From assembly GCA_002197995.1 (NCBI GenBank), contig NGZR01000001.1, forward strand, positions 12,977,501 to 13,041,500: DNA of 64,000 bases. Reading direction: 5' to 3'. The DNA is from Gaeumannomyces sp. JS-464 (taxonomy: Eukaryota > Ascomycota > Sordariomycetes > Magnaporthales > Magnaporthaceae). This document shows, piece after piece, positions 1 to 11,169 of the stretch (the stretch's first letter is position 1; the number at the start of each line of letters is the position of its first letter). The translations under genes were made by a program, and so were the position numbers. The notes beneath the pieces were generated by a model. The model ran no database searches, was not told the DNA's origin, and saw only the letters and a list, made by a program, of their open reading frames with translations.

Positions 1-536
1 GTGCGCCGTAAAGTACATGGGTGTACTCGGCAAGTAACAGAGAGGCTAAAGGGGCAACGCTCGCTGCATGGGAAGGGGCTTTGTTATTTGCATCAACTAC
101 GGATCATAGATGTGACCGGACTGGGTATCTTTTTTTCTTTCAATATTTTCGTTCATTCTTTTTGGTTTGCATATAGAACGGCGGCCAAGGCCGCCGGCGG
201 TTGGAGGAGCCGAAGTGGTTCCCTCGGTGTTTGTTCATGGGACTTCTGCCTGAAGTCATCGGAGCTTCCGTGTTCGGGGCCAACCCGATACGGTTAAGAT
301 TGGATAAGCGGCCTCAAGCGAGAATATTCCCAGCGTTCGGGGTACTCTATTGAATAACAGAACGGCTTTTTCTGGATGGAATCCAATACTCTTCCATGAT
401 ATTGTATTGGCATGTGGCTGTCACGTGACCGCAGCGCAGACAGATCGCGGACAGCACAGACCTTCATTCCCGAACTCATGAGCTTGAAGTTTTGCTGCTG
501 GCAATCGAAGCCATCACCAACAAACCTACGCAAGCA
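1..536. other. Upstream noncoding stretch
   Basis: No convincing gene was seen here. The stretch holds the promoter and leader of the small gene starting at 537. The only structured site noticed is a perfect 10-bp palindrome with a CACGTG core at 420-429, annotated separately. Confidence 0.5.
420..429. promoter_or_regulatory. CACGTG palindrome (bHLH / Cbf1-like site)
   Basis: The 10-bp perfect palindrome GTCACGTGAC lies 108 bp upstream of the ATG at 537. It matches the known consensus (RTCACGTGAY) of fungal centromere-binding-factor-1-type bHLH proteins. Function here is inferred from the motif and its position only. Confidence 0.4.
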
Positions 537-1042
537 ATGTCACAAGCAGAATTAATCTACGCGTACCGGCGCCTGTACAGGGCAGGGCTGCAGGCGGTCA
601 TGTACTCGCAGCCGGCGCGGACCGTGGTGCGGGATCATCTCCGGGAGGCGTTCCGCGACGAGAGCCGTGCCCACCTCTTCGACCGGCAAAAGGTGTTGCA
701 GACGTGCATCTTTCTCCAGTCGGCGGCGCGGGAGCGCGGGCTGGCGCACCGCATCGTCCGGAGCCTCGTCGCTGTGGCGTGGCACCGGCGACGAAAAGAC
801 CAGCTTCCGTTCCACATGCTCAAGCTGAGAAAACCTCAGTGAGTTTCACTGGCCCTTACTTTAACCCCTCGCTCTCAGCCTTTTTTTTTTTTTTTTTTTT
901 TTTTTGCCTTCTTCGTTTCCGTTTCTGTGATATCTGACCCAACATGCGTCCATGCAGAGATCACATCGAAAAGACGGCCTATGTCCACTACGAAAAGACA
1001 ATTGACATGCTCAATCGCAGCATGGGCCTGTGCCTGAGGTAA
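537..1042 (+). CDS. Small LYR-like fungal protein (DUF1763 type)
   Basis: Two exons, 537-838 and 958-1042, give 128 aa. The donor is GTGAGT and the acceptor GCAG, and a 25-T run (881-905) lies inside the intron. The joined frame continues through a helical tail to TAA. The N-terminus reads AELIYAYRRLYRAGLQAV, a helix resembling the LYR / complex-1 superfamily, followed by a basic helical stretch. This pattern matches the fungal DUF1763 family, short proteins thought to be mitochondrial; that identity is from memory of the family. The ATG at 537 was chosen because homologues begin just before the tyrosine/arginine helix and no upstream in-frame ATG exists. Function is unknown. LYR proteins usually act in mitochondrial complex assembly with acyl carrier protein, so such a role is only an inference. 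Confidence 0.6.
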
Positions 1043-3717
1043 TACCGCTAGAGATCCTCTCTCCGCAGCCGAGGTCGGGGAATCGCGGCACGATCTCCCT
1101 ATTGTTGCAAAGAAATACATTTCTTTAAAGGCTTCCAATTACTGCTTCGTTCTATGCGGCTTTGGTGAGGGGGCATGTCGCCGCGTCGTCCGACCAGAAT
1201 TGTTCGACTTCGATGCAGCCAAGCAAGCTATGCTGCTTAGCAGGGGCCCTCACGCTCAACCAAGGATGCAAACCCCCGCCCGCCACCGTCTCTGATCGGC
1301 GCCACACCAGGGCGAATCCCGCCCACGCGGCCGCATCTCTCTTGAACCGCAGCATTCTTCCTTATCGCAAGCTTACCCATCGCTCAATCGTGGCTGTACG
1401 GCGAGGCCACGTCCGACCTCCTTTTACGGCCCAGATCTGCGTTGAGGCCGGCTGTCAGGGCGCTTAAGCGAGGCTGACGCGGGCGGATCGCCTTTGCGCG
1501 AGGAGGGCATGATTTTCACGGCGTCACGGTGTGCTTTGAGCCCTTTTGGACTGATTCTTTGTATCTTCCCTCATGAGATAGGAGCTTTATGATGACAGGA
1601 AGCGATTGGAATCAACACAATTTTCGCACGGCGGCCTATACCTTCCATGGCGACGGGACGGCGAGCATAAGTGTGTTTGTTCAGTTGCTTCACCCGTTCT
1701 TATCATGACCCCTGCCTCGCGATTACCGTTGAAGCAGGATGACGTAGGTAGGTCCGCCGCTGACAACGATTAATTGCGAACCGAGTTGCACGTAGTCGTG
1801 ACCATCGCAGACAACCTGCATCCAGTCACGTTGCATAATTTAATTATCGACCGCTCCAGCGCGGCAGAGCAGCAATGGGCAGTGTGAACTGCCTATATGT
1901 CGTATCATGATCGTACCAGGCAAGCCGATGGTCAGTTTGTTGCGCGGGAGGAGACGGGCCTGGTGCCAGCCCGCTCGAGCTCCCACATAGCGAGCAGCCC
2001 GAGGCCCGAGTCAGGGGTGGTGGATGCAACGCGACCGCCGCCGGCCTTGGCGGTTCTGCGGCCAGCCCTTGGCTTCCCGCCGGGGTGGTCGGGTCTGTCA
2101 ATTGTCGCTGGGCAGGGACACGAACGACAGTTATGTGTCGGTACACGTACGTTTTTTGCTCTCATGGCGATGGCTTTCCGACGTGCAACGCACAATTTGG
2201 CCGACGCTGTGGCTTGCTTTGGCCCTGTTTTACCCCAGAGTCAGGAGGTTGCTACGGAGCCAATGATCTCACGTCCTGGCTGTTGTCGGTACCTGACCGG
2301 GCAGAGCTTAGCTTCGACCCCTACCAGTGGAAGCTTCGTGGGTTGTGTTTTCCGCCTTCTGTGGAATGGCATTGTGGAAGTCAGGTTTGCAGGGGGTATT
2401 TTCCGTGACTGGGCTGCTGTCCTGGGATCCATCAGGTGGCGGGTAGGAGGTTTTATGTCCGTTTTCAAGTGAGCCACTGCACAGACTGGCGAGGCGACGG
2501 ACATGCAAAAGCAGTCTTGGTCTGGTCTGCAAGCGCGCACACGCATTTTGGCCATGCCTCGGTGCGGTCTGGCACACTGGTCAGAAGACCGCCTGGCCAA
2601 CCTTAAGCCCCCCTGGAGGCGCCTTGTATCAAAACCTTCGGCCGAGATTCTCTTCGTCTTCGATGGAGGCAAGAACTTACGTAGTAGGCCGGAAGCTGAG
2701 CCGGGCTGTTATTGCTCGAGCTCCACCAGCTCTGCCGCGTTTCAGACCCACTTTCCTGCTGCAATAACCCGAGCTGGGCCTGTCCACTCACACCATTCTG
2801 CTTGGGCAACCCCGCAAAAGCTGCTGGACCTTGTCATCCAATTGCCGCAGCTCCTGAACCCACCACCGCTGCCGCTCCACCAGCCTAACCCGAATCTAAA
2901 TACTCCTTCCCGCCCTCCACGCCGCCTTCAACGCCCCTGGGCCGTCCAAGAATAAGAGGGCGCAGGAAGCAGCTAACAGGCGAGCCTGAGACCTCACGCA
3001 CCAGTTTGCCACTAGGTGCAGAAAGAGAGGTAACCCAAGCACCCGCGCACTCACCTCCATGCCCAGCAGTCTTCCTCGCCGTGCCCTCTCACCTCCCTTT
3101 GAGGACGACCTCTGTAGTCCCAGAGCTTCGCATGTACAAATGTACCTTCTACACCTACCCCGGCGGAGCTACAGTGGCACCTGTGCTCCCCGGCCTAGCT
3201 CCAACACCAATGTACCTCAATCCATGGCATGTGGTAGCACAAAGCAGCGACCGACTAACAAGGTGCAAACACTAGGTTTATCGATCGACTCGAACCTCCA
3301 CCACCCATACCATCGCTCACATACCCCGCACAAATACAACCCCTAGCCCAACCGAGGCGGGCATCTGCCACAGCCTACGTCAGGCCGCCGGCAATCTGCG
3401 AGCCTGTCGCCCTCTTCTCTCGTCCGGACCTCTTTCCTACAACCTGTCGCATCCCTGCGGCCAAACCCCGCTCCAAACAAAGCCGAAAAGGAAACCCGTC
3501 CCGAGAGAGCAGGACTGAGCGTGCGAGCAGGCTCCTGAATGGACTTGCTCCAGGTGCCTGGCTGAACCCGCGACCGCGCCGCCTAGGGACGACGCTGGTC
3601 TCGAGCTCGCGACACTAAGAAAAATCGATATTGCTTTCCTCGGCCGCGGCGATTGTCTCATTCCATATTCCCCAAGGCTGGTTATCTAACCAGTCTTGGT
3701 TCCGCCGCGAGGAGAGC
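1043..3717. other. Intergenic, no gene recognised
   Basis: This 2.7-kb stretch has several medium-length open frames on both strands, the longest about 190 codons at 1897-2472. None has intron logic, a recognisable domain or family-like composition. The last kilobase is C- and CA-rich, as expected of a fungal promoter and leader for the carrier gene starting at 3718. Confidence 0.5.
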
Positions 3718-5321
3718 ATGCCCGCTGCTGCTGCCGCCGCCGCCGACGACCAGATTCGCCACGGCCACCACAACCATGGGCACGCATTCCACCACACGAC
3801 CGTGACCATGCCTTCAAACGGCAGCAGCAGAGAGACCGGCGGAAATAGTATGGACAGGGGAAGAAGAGAGAGCGACAGGGTCAAGATGCAGCACATGGCG
3901 GCGCAGAACAGTCCGATGCTCAGGTTCGCCAAGCGCTACAGGACAGAAGTGGCGGCTAGCATGTCTAGTGCCCTGTCTACCGCCGCCGCCTTCCCCCTTG
4001 ATAGTGTCAAGACCCGCATGCAGACTTACAAGTACTCGGGATTCATCGATTGCGTTCGCCACACCTACCAGACCGAGAAGCTGCGAGGGTTTTTCAGAGG
4101 TACGTCGGCGCCCGTCCGCCCCGGGACCCTTTTGGTGTGTCTGCATACCATTCCTCGGCCACGGACACGCTTGGTTTCTCCCCTCACTATTTTCTTTGTT
4201 CTCCCTAGCCAAATTCCAGCAAGCGGGTGAATCTGGCCCGGCGCATCGGCGGAATATCCCCCAACGAACCGCAGGCTCCATCTTTTGCTAACACAAAAGG
4301 CGGCGTTTTCCCCAGGTGTGACCGCGCCAATGATTAGTATCACTTGTGTGCGCACCTTTTCGCTCTCCATCTATAACCGCTCCCGCGCGTCGTATTCCAG
4401 GTTCCTGAAGGACAGATTCGGTATTGATGTGGTGGCTCAGATACGCAAGAAGGGTGCCTACCCAAACTTTTGGACGCTGGCAACTACTGGTGCTGCGGGG
4501 GCCACGGCCGGCTCTCTCATCACCGTGCTCGCATGTGAGTTGCACGCTGCTTCATACTAAATTGCGTTCATAGCTAATGTATCTAACACCCGGTAACCAG
4601 GCCCTTTTGAGCTGTCAAAGCTCAGCGCTCAGGTCTCCGTCCTCCTGTCGGATAGGAAAAACTGCCCCAACCCGAAGGACTACGCGATTGCTGCTAGCTA
4701 CCAGAACAAGGGGACGTGGCAGACGATGAGAAACATTGTCAGGCACCGAGGTCTCACGGGTCTGTACACGGGGTTCCGGCTTCATATCCGTAAGTTGACA
4801 TCTTACATTTGTATCTATGCTCCCTTTCGCGTGGCAGCCCAAATGACTGCCGGGGATATGTAAAACACTGACCAGAACCCCTGCTTTAGTACGGGACACC
4901 TTGGGCACCGGGCTCTACTTCATGACGTATGAAAGCGCCAAGCAGATACTCACAACCCTCTCCGGCAGTAATCATGCGAGCCCCGTTCCGGTCCTGATAT
5001 CCGGCGGACTCTGCGGTATAGTGTCGTGGGCCATGATCTGTGAGCTTCTCCCTCGTGCTACTAGTCTCTATCGTGACGGCTAACCATGTCTTCCACATAC
5101 ACGCAGACCCAATCGACTCGGCCAAGAGCATCTACCAGCGAAATGCCCTGATGCGCTCGAAAGGGCAGAGGGTAGAGACAGTCAAAATCCAGTTCTTCCA
5201 GAGGAATATGTACCGCGGGCTAGGCGTGTCTATGGGACGGTCTTGCGCCGTCAACGCCATCTTCTTTTCGCTTTTCGAGCTCGCGAAGAAGCGCATCAAG
5301 ACGATGGATGACGCAGAGTAA
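3718..5321 (+). CDS. Mitochondrial carrier family protein
   Basis: Five exons (3718-4099, 4316-4534, 4601-4789, 4890-5039, 5107-5321) join into 384 aa without a frame problem. Donors are GTACGT, GTGAGT, GTAAGT, GTGAGC; a TGCTAAC branch point precedes the second exon. Three tandem solute-carrier repeats are visible from their signature motifs: PLDSVKTR near residue 92, PFELSKL in the second repeat and PIDSAKS in the third. RDTLGTGLYFMTYE is the conserved matrix helix of repeat two. The protein should sit in the inner mitochondrial membrane with six transmembrane helices. The substrate cannot be assigned. The N-terminal extension is unusual: an alanine run followed by a histidine-rich segment (residues 15-26). 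The start is the first in-frame ATG, and a 5' exon cannot be excluded. Confidence 0.85.
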
Positions 5322-6187
5322 GGCCTCGATCGGGCGACCTTACCATTACGACGATCTTGTGCCCTATGGTCTGGGACCTTCCCTTTCTTTCCTGTCTTTG
5401 CATCGTCTATCTTCTTTTTGGTCGTTATCCCATACCATCTTTCTGATACCTCTTTTCTTTTTTTCTTTTATCTCGGCTGTTTTACCATTTCATTTATCGC
5501 TCTGTCTTTTTTGCTTTTTGATTTTCTTTCTGTTCTTTTTTCTTTGGCACATCTGCATTGATTGCACCGGAAACCCTGCGCTTGGTGTATAAACTAGGAA
5601 ACGGGATGGCCTGCATACCAAAGGTGGCGTTTGTGTGTCTGGTCTCTTTTTCTTGTGTCTCTTTTTGCTTTTTAACGAGAGTCAACGACCCTTTAGGCGC
5701 TCAGGATGGCTAGGAGGTTAAACCCGTGGTCGGGGGGGTGGGGTGGGGGGGGGGGGGGTTGGAAAGGATGAAGGATGGAAAACAGCAACCGGAAACGAGG
5801 GACGATTATCCCGTCCAATACAAGACAAGAAAGACAGGCAGTCGACATGTACAACAAATCATATATCGGCCCTGGCCCTCATGGCATGTATATATGAGGG
5901 CCGCGACTGCGTCTCTGTCTTGGAGTGAACGTTCGCAATTGACATGGATAATAAAGAGCTGGGCCAACGCACTCTATAATTAGGGGCTTTCTTTGGTCGT
6001 GTTTTAGGGTGTCGCTGAGATGACGTTCTGGGTGCATGTGGGGCGCCACCTCAAAAAGATTTTACACGGGCTGGATGGCAGTGTGCGTAGCGTATCGGCC
6101 GAATTTTGCCAGTTCTGCCTTCATCGCACTCCTCTTACATTGAGCCCCGTTCTTTAATCCCCAAGGGGATTGGGAGTAGAGAAACAA
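5322..6187. other. Intergenic, T-rich 3' region then promoter
   Basis: The first 300 bp are T-rich, consistent with the 3' UTR of the carrier gene. A G-rich tract with a 14-G run lies at 5745-5758. No gene was seen. The remainder is the promoter region of the Rix7 gene. Confidence 0.5.
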
Positions 6188-8686
6188 ATGTTGGCCAGGC
6201 AAAGAACGACGAGCCTGCGGAATGGTCTCGACCGCGATGTTTATCAGATTGTGCGCAGGCTGGAGGACCAGCAAGGAGAGTCCAAGCGACGGCTCACCGT
6301 CGTTACAGTCTATGAGAGCATAAAAAGCTCCAACTCCAGCCTTGCGCGCCAAAAGCGCCGGCCCCTCGAAGACGCCATAGATCGCGTCCTGCTCTACAGG
6401 CAGGAGGAGGTTAAGGCTGACGATGCTGGCGAAGACTCGGAGGAAGCCCTCGAGCGCGAGACTGCTGCCGCTGCCGCCGCTGCCGCCGCTGCCGCCGCTG
6501 CCTCCAAGGCCGCGAGGCGATCCGAGCGGGATGCTTTCCTGCTCAACAAGCAGATGACCAAGCACTGGGACTTCTCGGGGGCCGCCACCACCCCTTCTGC
6601 CGCCAGCGCGGTGTCGTCGCCTGGCAAGCCCATTGTCAGTGTGGACCCGGCGACAAATCCAGTCTCGGTTGGAGGGGCTCCAGAGAAAATGGACGTGGAC
6701 GAGCCGGCCGAGCGCCAGCCGAACGGGGAGCCCAAGCCGAAGCGCAAGCGGAAGCTGAGGCATGCCTCGTCGGCCCGGGACTCGGCCGCCGCGGACCTGC
6801 CGGCCCTAGAGGCCAACGCGGGACTCAAGCTCGACGACATGGGCGGCATCGACCACATCCTGGAAGCGTTCCAGGACCAGCTGCTGCTACCGCTGCGGCA
6901 GGGCCTGCTCTACGCCGACGTCGGCTTCACGCCAAAGGGCGGCATCCTGCTCCACGGCCCGTCGGGGACGGGCAAGACGTCGCTGGTGCACGCGCTGGCC
7001 GACGAGCTGCAGGTGGCCTTCTTCCCCGTGGCGGCCACGTCGCTCGTCAGCGGCATCTCGGGCGAGTCGGAGCGCAACATCCGCGACTTCTTCGACGAGG
7101 CCATCCGGCTCGCGCCGGCGCTGCTCTTCCTCGACGACATCGACGTCGTGGCGGGCAAGATGGACGGCGCGCAAAAGGCCATGGAGGTGCGCATGTCGTC
7201 CGAGATCAGCCAGGGGCTCGACAAGATCGCGCGCTGCACGGGCGGGGGCCGCTACGTCGTCGTCATGGCCGCCAGCAACCGGCCCGACAGTATCGAGCCC
7301 ACGGTCCGCAGGCGCTTCCAGGAGATGGAGATGAGCATGCCCGACGAGTGCGCGCGCGAGTCCATCCTGCGCGCAATGACCCGCGGCATCTCGGTCAGCG
7401 AGGACGTCGACTACGGCGCCCTCGCGCGCCTGACGCCCGGGTACGTGGGCGCCGACCTGGCCAAGGCCGTCGAGATCGCCGTGACCGAGGCCGTCAAGTC
7501 CAAGTTCAGGATCAAGCTTGACAGGACGGCGGCCGAGGCCGGCCATGCTGGCCCCATGACGCCGCGCGAGTCTTGGAAAGCGGCCGTGGCCATCCCGGCC
7601 AACGATCTATCACAATCTTCAACACTTTTACAGCAAGAAAAGGAACAACAAACACAAACACGAACACAAACACAAACACAAACACACACAGGAACCGGGC
7701 CAGGGGACAGGCCAGCAGGCACGGGATACCGGCTGCGATAGCGACCTGGATATGCGCACATGCGTGACATTCGACAACCTCAAGAGGGCGGTGGCCAAGG
7801 TACAGCCAGCAGCAAAGCGAGAGGGCTTCAGCACGGTGCCCAACACAACGTGGGCCGAAGTGGGCGCCCTGCAGGCGGTGCGCAAGAAGCTCGAGTTCGC
7901 CATCGTGCGGCCGATCGAGCAGCCCGAGAGGTTCGCGGCGCTGGGCATCAAGCCGGCGGCTGGGATCCTGCTCTGGGGCCCCCGGGCTGCGGCAAGACGC
8001 TCGTGGCGAAAGCCGTGGCCAACGCGTCCAAGGCCAACTTCATCTCCATCAAGGGTCCCGAGCTGCTCAACAAGTACGTGGGCGAGTCGGAGCACAACGT
8101 GCGCCAGCTCTTCTCGCGCGCAAAGTCGTCGGCCCCCTGCATCCTCTTCTTCGACGAGCTGGACGCGCTCGTGCCCACGCGCGACTTCACCATGTCGGGC
8201 GCCACGTCGCGCGTCGTCAACGCGCTGCTGACGGAGCTCGACGGTGTCAACGACCGCTCGGGCATCTATGTCATCGGCGCCACCAACCGGCCCGACGCCA
8301 TCGACGAGGCCATCCGCAGGCCGGGCCGCCTGGGCACCGACATCTACGTCGGCCTGCCCACGCCCGACGACCGCGTCGACATCCTGCGCACCATCTACGA
8401 CACCACCATCCCGCGCGGCGAGGGCGACGGGCTGCGGAGGACGCGCGCACACGCGAGCATCGACCGCGTCGCCAGGGACCCCCGCTGCGGGCGCTTCACG
8501 GGCGCCGACCTGCGCCAGCTGCTGCACGCCGCCTCCGAGGCCTGCCTCATGCGCAGCATCGACGATGGCCCCGGGTGCGGCGCCGATGCTGGATTGCACA
8601 TATCCGATCGGGATTGGGAGGCGGCGCTGCAGGAGGTCAAGCCTAGTGTCAAGGATATAGAAAAGTACCTTGAGATAGTGAAATAG
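6188..8686 (+). CDS. RIX7: Ribosome biogenesis ATPase Rix7 (AAA, two ATPase domains), frame broken twice
   Basis: About 832 aa if read through. Rix7 (NVL in animals) is a nuclear hexameric AAA ATPase that strips factors from pre-60S ribosomes. The N-terminus has the family-typical NGLDRDVYQIVRRLEDQ segment, a poly-alanine run and a basic nuclear localisation stretch near residue 185. D1 carries Walker A GPSGTGKT (257-264) and Walker B LLFLDDID (312-319, Asp replacing the usual Glu). D2 carries the pore segment KYVGESEHNVRQLF and Walker B ILFFDELDAL, ending in an AAA lid helix. Two frame changes break the gene. One lies in the D1-D2 linker (about 7571-7740, a CA-rich stretch); the second is one C too few in the C5 run at 7979-7983, inside the D2 Walker A GPPGCGKT. 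Together they restore a net-zero shift. An intron does not fit the second. Rix7 is essential in yeast, so sequence error is more likely than decay. Confidence 0.85.
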
Positions 8687-9520
8687 GTGAAAGGTTCTAG
8701 TTCAGTTGATGGAAGAAACTACGATTTATGGCTACGTTTGTTAACCCGATTTCCCAGTGTGACACGGCTCGTTTTCCAGGCTGGTAGTGAACGGAGATGT
8801 GAGCCCAGTAGCGACTGTACCTAGATATATTTCATGGCCTCGAATCTACTCTTTCCTTCACACTCTCGTCAGGATTGAGACCTACCTCGAGATCGAAGTA
8901 AGGGTTGATCCGGGAACAGAAATGAGCTTAGGGAATGGGGGAAGGGTCCTTGTAAGAACAGGTCTAGATTTGCTTGAGCATGACTTCTGTACCCATCGTA
9001 ACAGATTCTTGTTTGTGCAGCATCAAGAGTTCCGTCATTGGAGCATGAAGAGTTTCGTCATCTAGATCCCTTAGAGGCCGTTTGTAGACCAACGATTCGA
9101 CCAACCGTGCAGGCCACATGCACTCCTATACCCCACGACGAATACTACCACGTAGCCTAGTTGACAGCTATGCACATGTGACAAGCACTACTACGCAAGC
9201 AGGCAGGATCTTCAGGAGGAAACGGTCAAGAAAAAAAAAAAGAAGGAAGCAATGTCGCTCTGGATCAGGAAACAAGCATCTCCAGAGAGGCACGAGGAAC
9301 GCTGGGTTAGAGGGGAATTATTTCTTTCATGACGTTGACGAAGCGATGCCATGAAACTACGTCTAGTCTATAATGGTACAGAAAAGTTGCGCCCGCCCGC
9401 CAGCCTCGTTCGCCGAAAGAGTCTCTAATGCGTTTCGTTATAACAAAATGAAGCCTCCTTTTTCTCGTTCTAAACGTTTTAAAAATACAAGCCCGCGGCC
9501 GGGTCGCGAACGCTGGGTAT
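8687..9520. other. Convergent 3' intergenic region
   Basis: This stretch lies between the ends of the convergent Rix7 and cytochrome c genes. No coding or RNA feature was recognised. It is AT-richer than the flanking exons, as expected for 3' UTRs. Confidence 0.5.
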
Positions 9521-10412
9521 TTATTTGGTGCTCTCCTTGAGGTAGCTGTGGAGGTTGTGGGATCGTCTGTCAGCATCGAGACGGCAGTAGCAGTCGGGCA
9601 CATGGGGGATAGGCCATGCGGACTCAAGGGCGTAGGAGGCAGCATAGGCAAAAAAAATAAAACGTACGTGATCAGGTCGTTTCGGTCCTTCTCCTTCTTC
9701 AGGCCGCCAAAGGCCATCTTGGTGCCGGGGATGTACTTCTTGGGGTTCTCGAGGTAGTCGAACAGGGTGTCCTCGTCCCAGGTGATGCCCTTCTGCTTGT
9801 TGGCGTCGGTGTAGGCGTAGCCGTCGACCGAGCCCGTCTTGCGGCCGAACAGGCCGTGCAGCGCGGGGCCGATCTTGTTGCCGCCGGCCGCGTCGACGGT
9901 GTGGCACTGCTCGCAGCGCGTCTTGAACAGCTTGGCGCCGTTCTTGGAGTTGCCTGGTGGGTTGGGGAACAGCGTCAGCACTCCGAGCCTGTCCTTTGGG
10001 TTATGTGTTTGTACATTCCACACGCTCCTGTGGGATGCTTGTGTCGTGTGCCGGTGTCCGTGGGGGAACCAGCCGGGCGCTGACTCGTTCTGTGACGAGC
10101 GAGCAGCTTACCCGGCTCGAGAGCCTCGGGCTGTGTATGCCTGGAAGCCCAGGACTTCCTGCCTCGCCTCCGGTCCGGTGCTACAGCCGAGCAAAATCCC
10201 GCACACCCAACAGAGCGAGGCCGAAGTGCACGAGACCGGCGCATGCAGTCTGTCGGGACAGCCAGGTCGATTCGCCATTCCCCATTGCGGCTGTAGGCAC
10301 CGGTGTGCAGGCCCAATGGCTCGAGGTGTCGGTCTGGCTGCATGTACCGAGGATCTGTGGCCACGTTCGGGCCAAGGGAAAACAAGAGTCACCTACCCTC
10401 AGCGAATCCCAT
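9521..10412 (-). CDS. CYC1: Cytochrome c
   Basis: Three exons on the minus strand (10397-10412, 9668-9953, 9521-9545) give 108 aa, the usual length for filamentous fungi. Exon 1 has only 16 coding bases and exon 3 only 25. Introns are 443 and 122 bp with donors GTAGGT and GTACGT and acceptors CCAG and ACAG. The haem site is CEQCH (residues 19-23) and the axial ligand Met85 lies in GTKMAFGG. The segment [20 protein letters not shown] is near-invariant in fungi. The protein carries electrons from complex III to complex IV in the intermembrane space and is imported without a cleaved presequence. No indel is needed, so this gene is a good local check on base quality. Residues 6-11 read GNSKNG where GDSKKG is common; the meaning is unknown. 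Confidence 0.97.
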
Positions 10413-11169
10413 CTTGACGGTTGTGTCGAGTTGCAACGGTGGGTTAAAGATAGATGTGGTGAGTCCTAGGGTTGGAGTAGTGTGACCACTAAGATCAAGA
10501 TCGTGGGTTGGGGGAGCGCAAGAGCAGAGGATATGGAAGGAGGGAGGAGGAAAAAGGAGCAGGTTTATGTAAACAGGGCCGCCGCGACTTTTTTTTTTAT
10601 TCCTTCCAAGCCATGGCGCAAGTGACTTCTGTACCCTCAATGAGCTCAGCACTGTACATCAGATGACCCACTTTGGTGCAGGCCAACCAGCCACGGCGGT
10701 GGCGCCAACGGTAACGTGGTAACCAATTGGAGCGCCCGAATATGTCATATCCGGGAACCCAGACGGGCAAAACCGGAAATCCAGAAAGGTCGGTTGGGTG
10801 TGACCCTGCCGTGTCTGCCCTCGCCGAGGCGCACCTCCCTGGGGTCACCCCCCTGTGAAGAGTCACTAGCCACATTTCACTTTTTCATGCATCCGATCTG
10901 CCAGTCGTCCAAAATTTTCATCGGACGCCGAGCGAGCGCCATCAAAATTCGGGAAGCTAAGCGGGACGACGGCGGTGGGCGGTTAGTGTGCGGCGGGAAA
11001 CCATCAGATCGCACCACTTTTCCACCCTTGCGGTTTTTTTTTTCTTCAATGCACTCCATTTGCAGCAGGACGAGCGGCTGGTATCCCAAACCGCCTCAAG
11101 AAGCACTCGAAAGCCACCGTTCACAAGACAAAGTCTCCTTCAATTAGGCGCAGCCATCCCAGCTCAGCC
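10413..11169. other. Divergent promoter region
   Basis: This is the shared upstream region of cytochrome c (minus strand) and the mitochondrial membrane protein (plus strand). Both products are predicted mitochondrial, so shared control is possible, but no specific site was identified. Confidence 0.45.

Noticed and set aside
1897..2472. 191-codon plus-strand open frame upstream of the carrier gene
   Set aside because: No family features, several overlapping frames of similar length on both strands, and composition like the flanking noncoding DNA.
7571..7740. An intron in the RIX7 D1-D2 linker
   Set aside because: The segment is AT-richer than the exons but has no credible GT donor with a matching acceptor that gives the needed frame. 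A base error in the CA-rich stretch is simpler, though this is not fully excluded.
7975..7995. Programmed ribosomal frameshifting in RIX7
   Set aside because: No slippery heptamer plus stimulatory structure is evident, and similar indels occur in many unrelated genes in the window, which fits sequence error better.
7628..8599. 323-codon minus-strand open frame inside RIX7
   Set aside because: It is the antisense shadow of the GC-rich D2 AAA domain; the sense strand has unmistakable AAA motifs.
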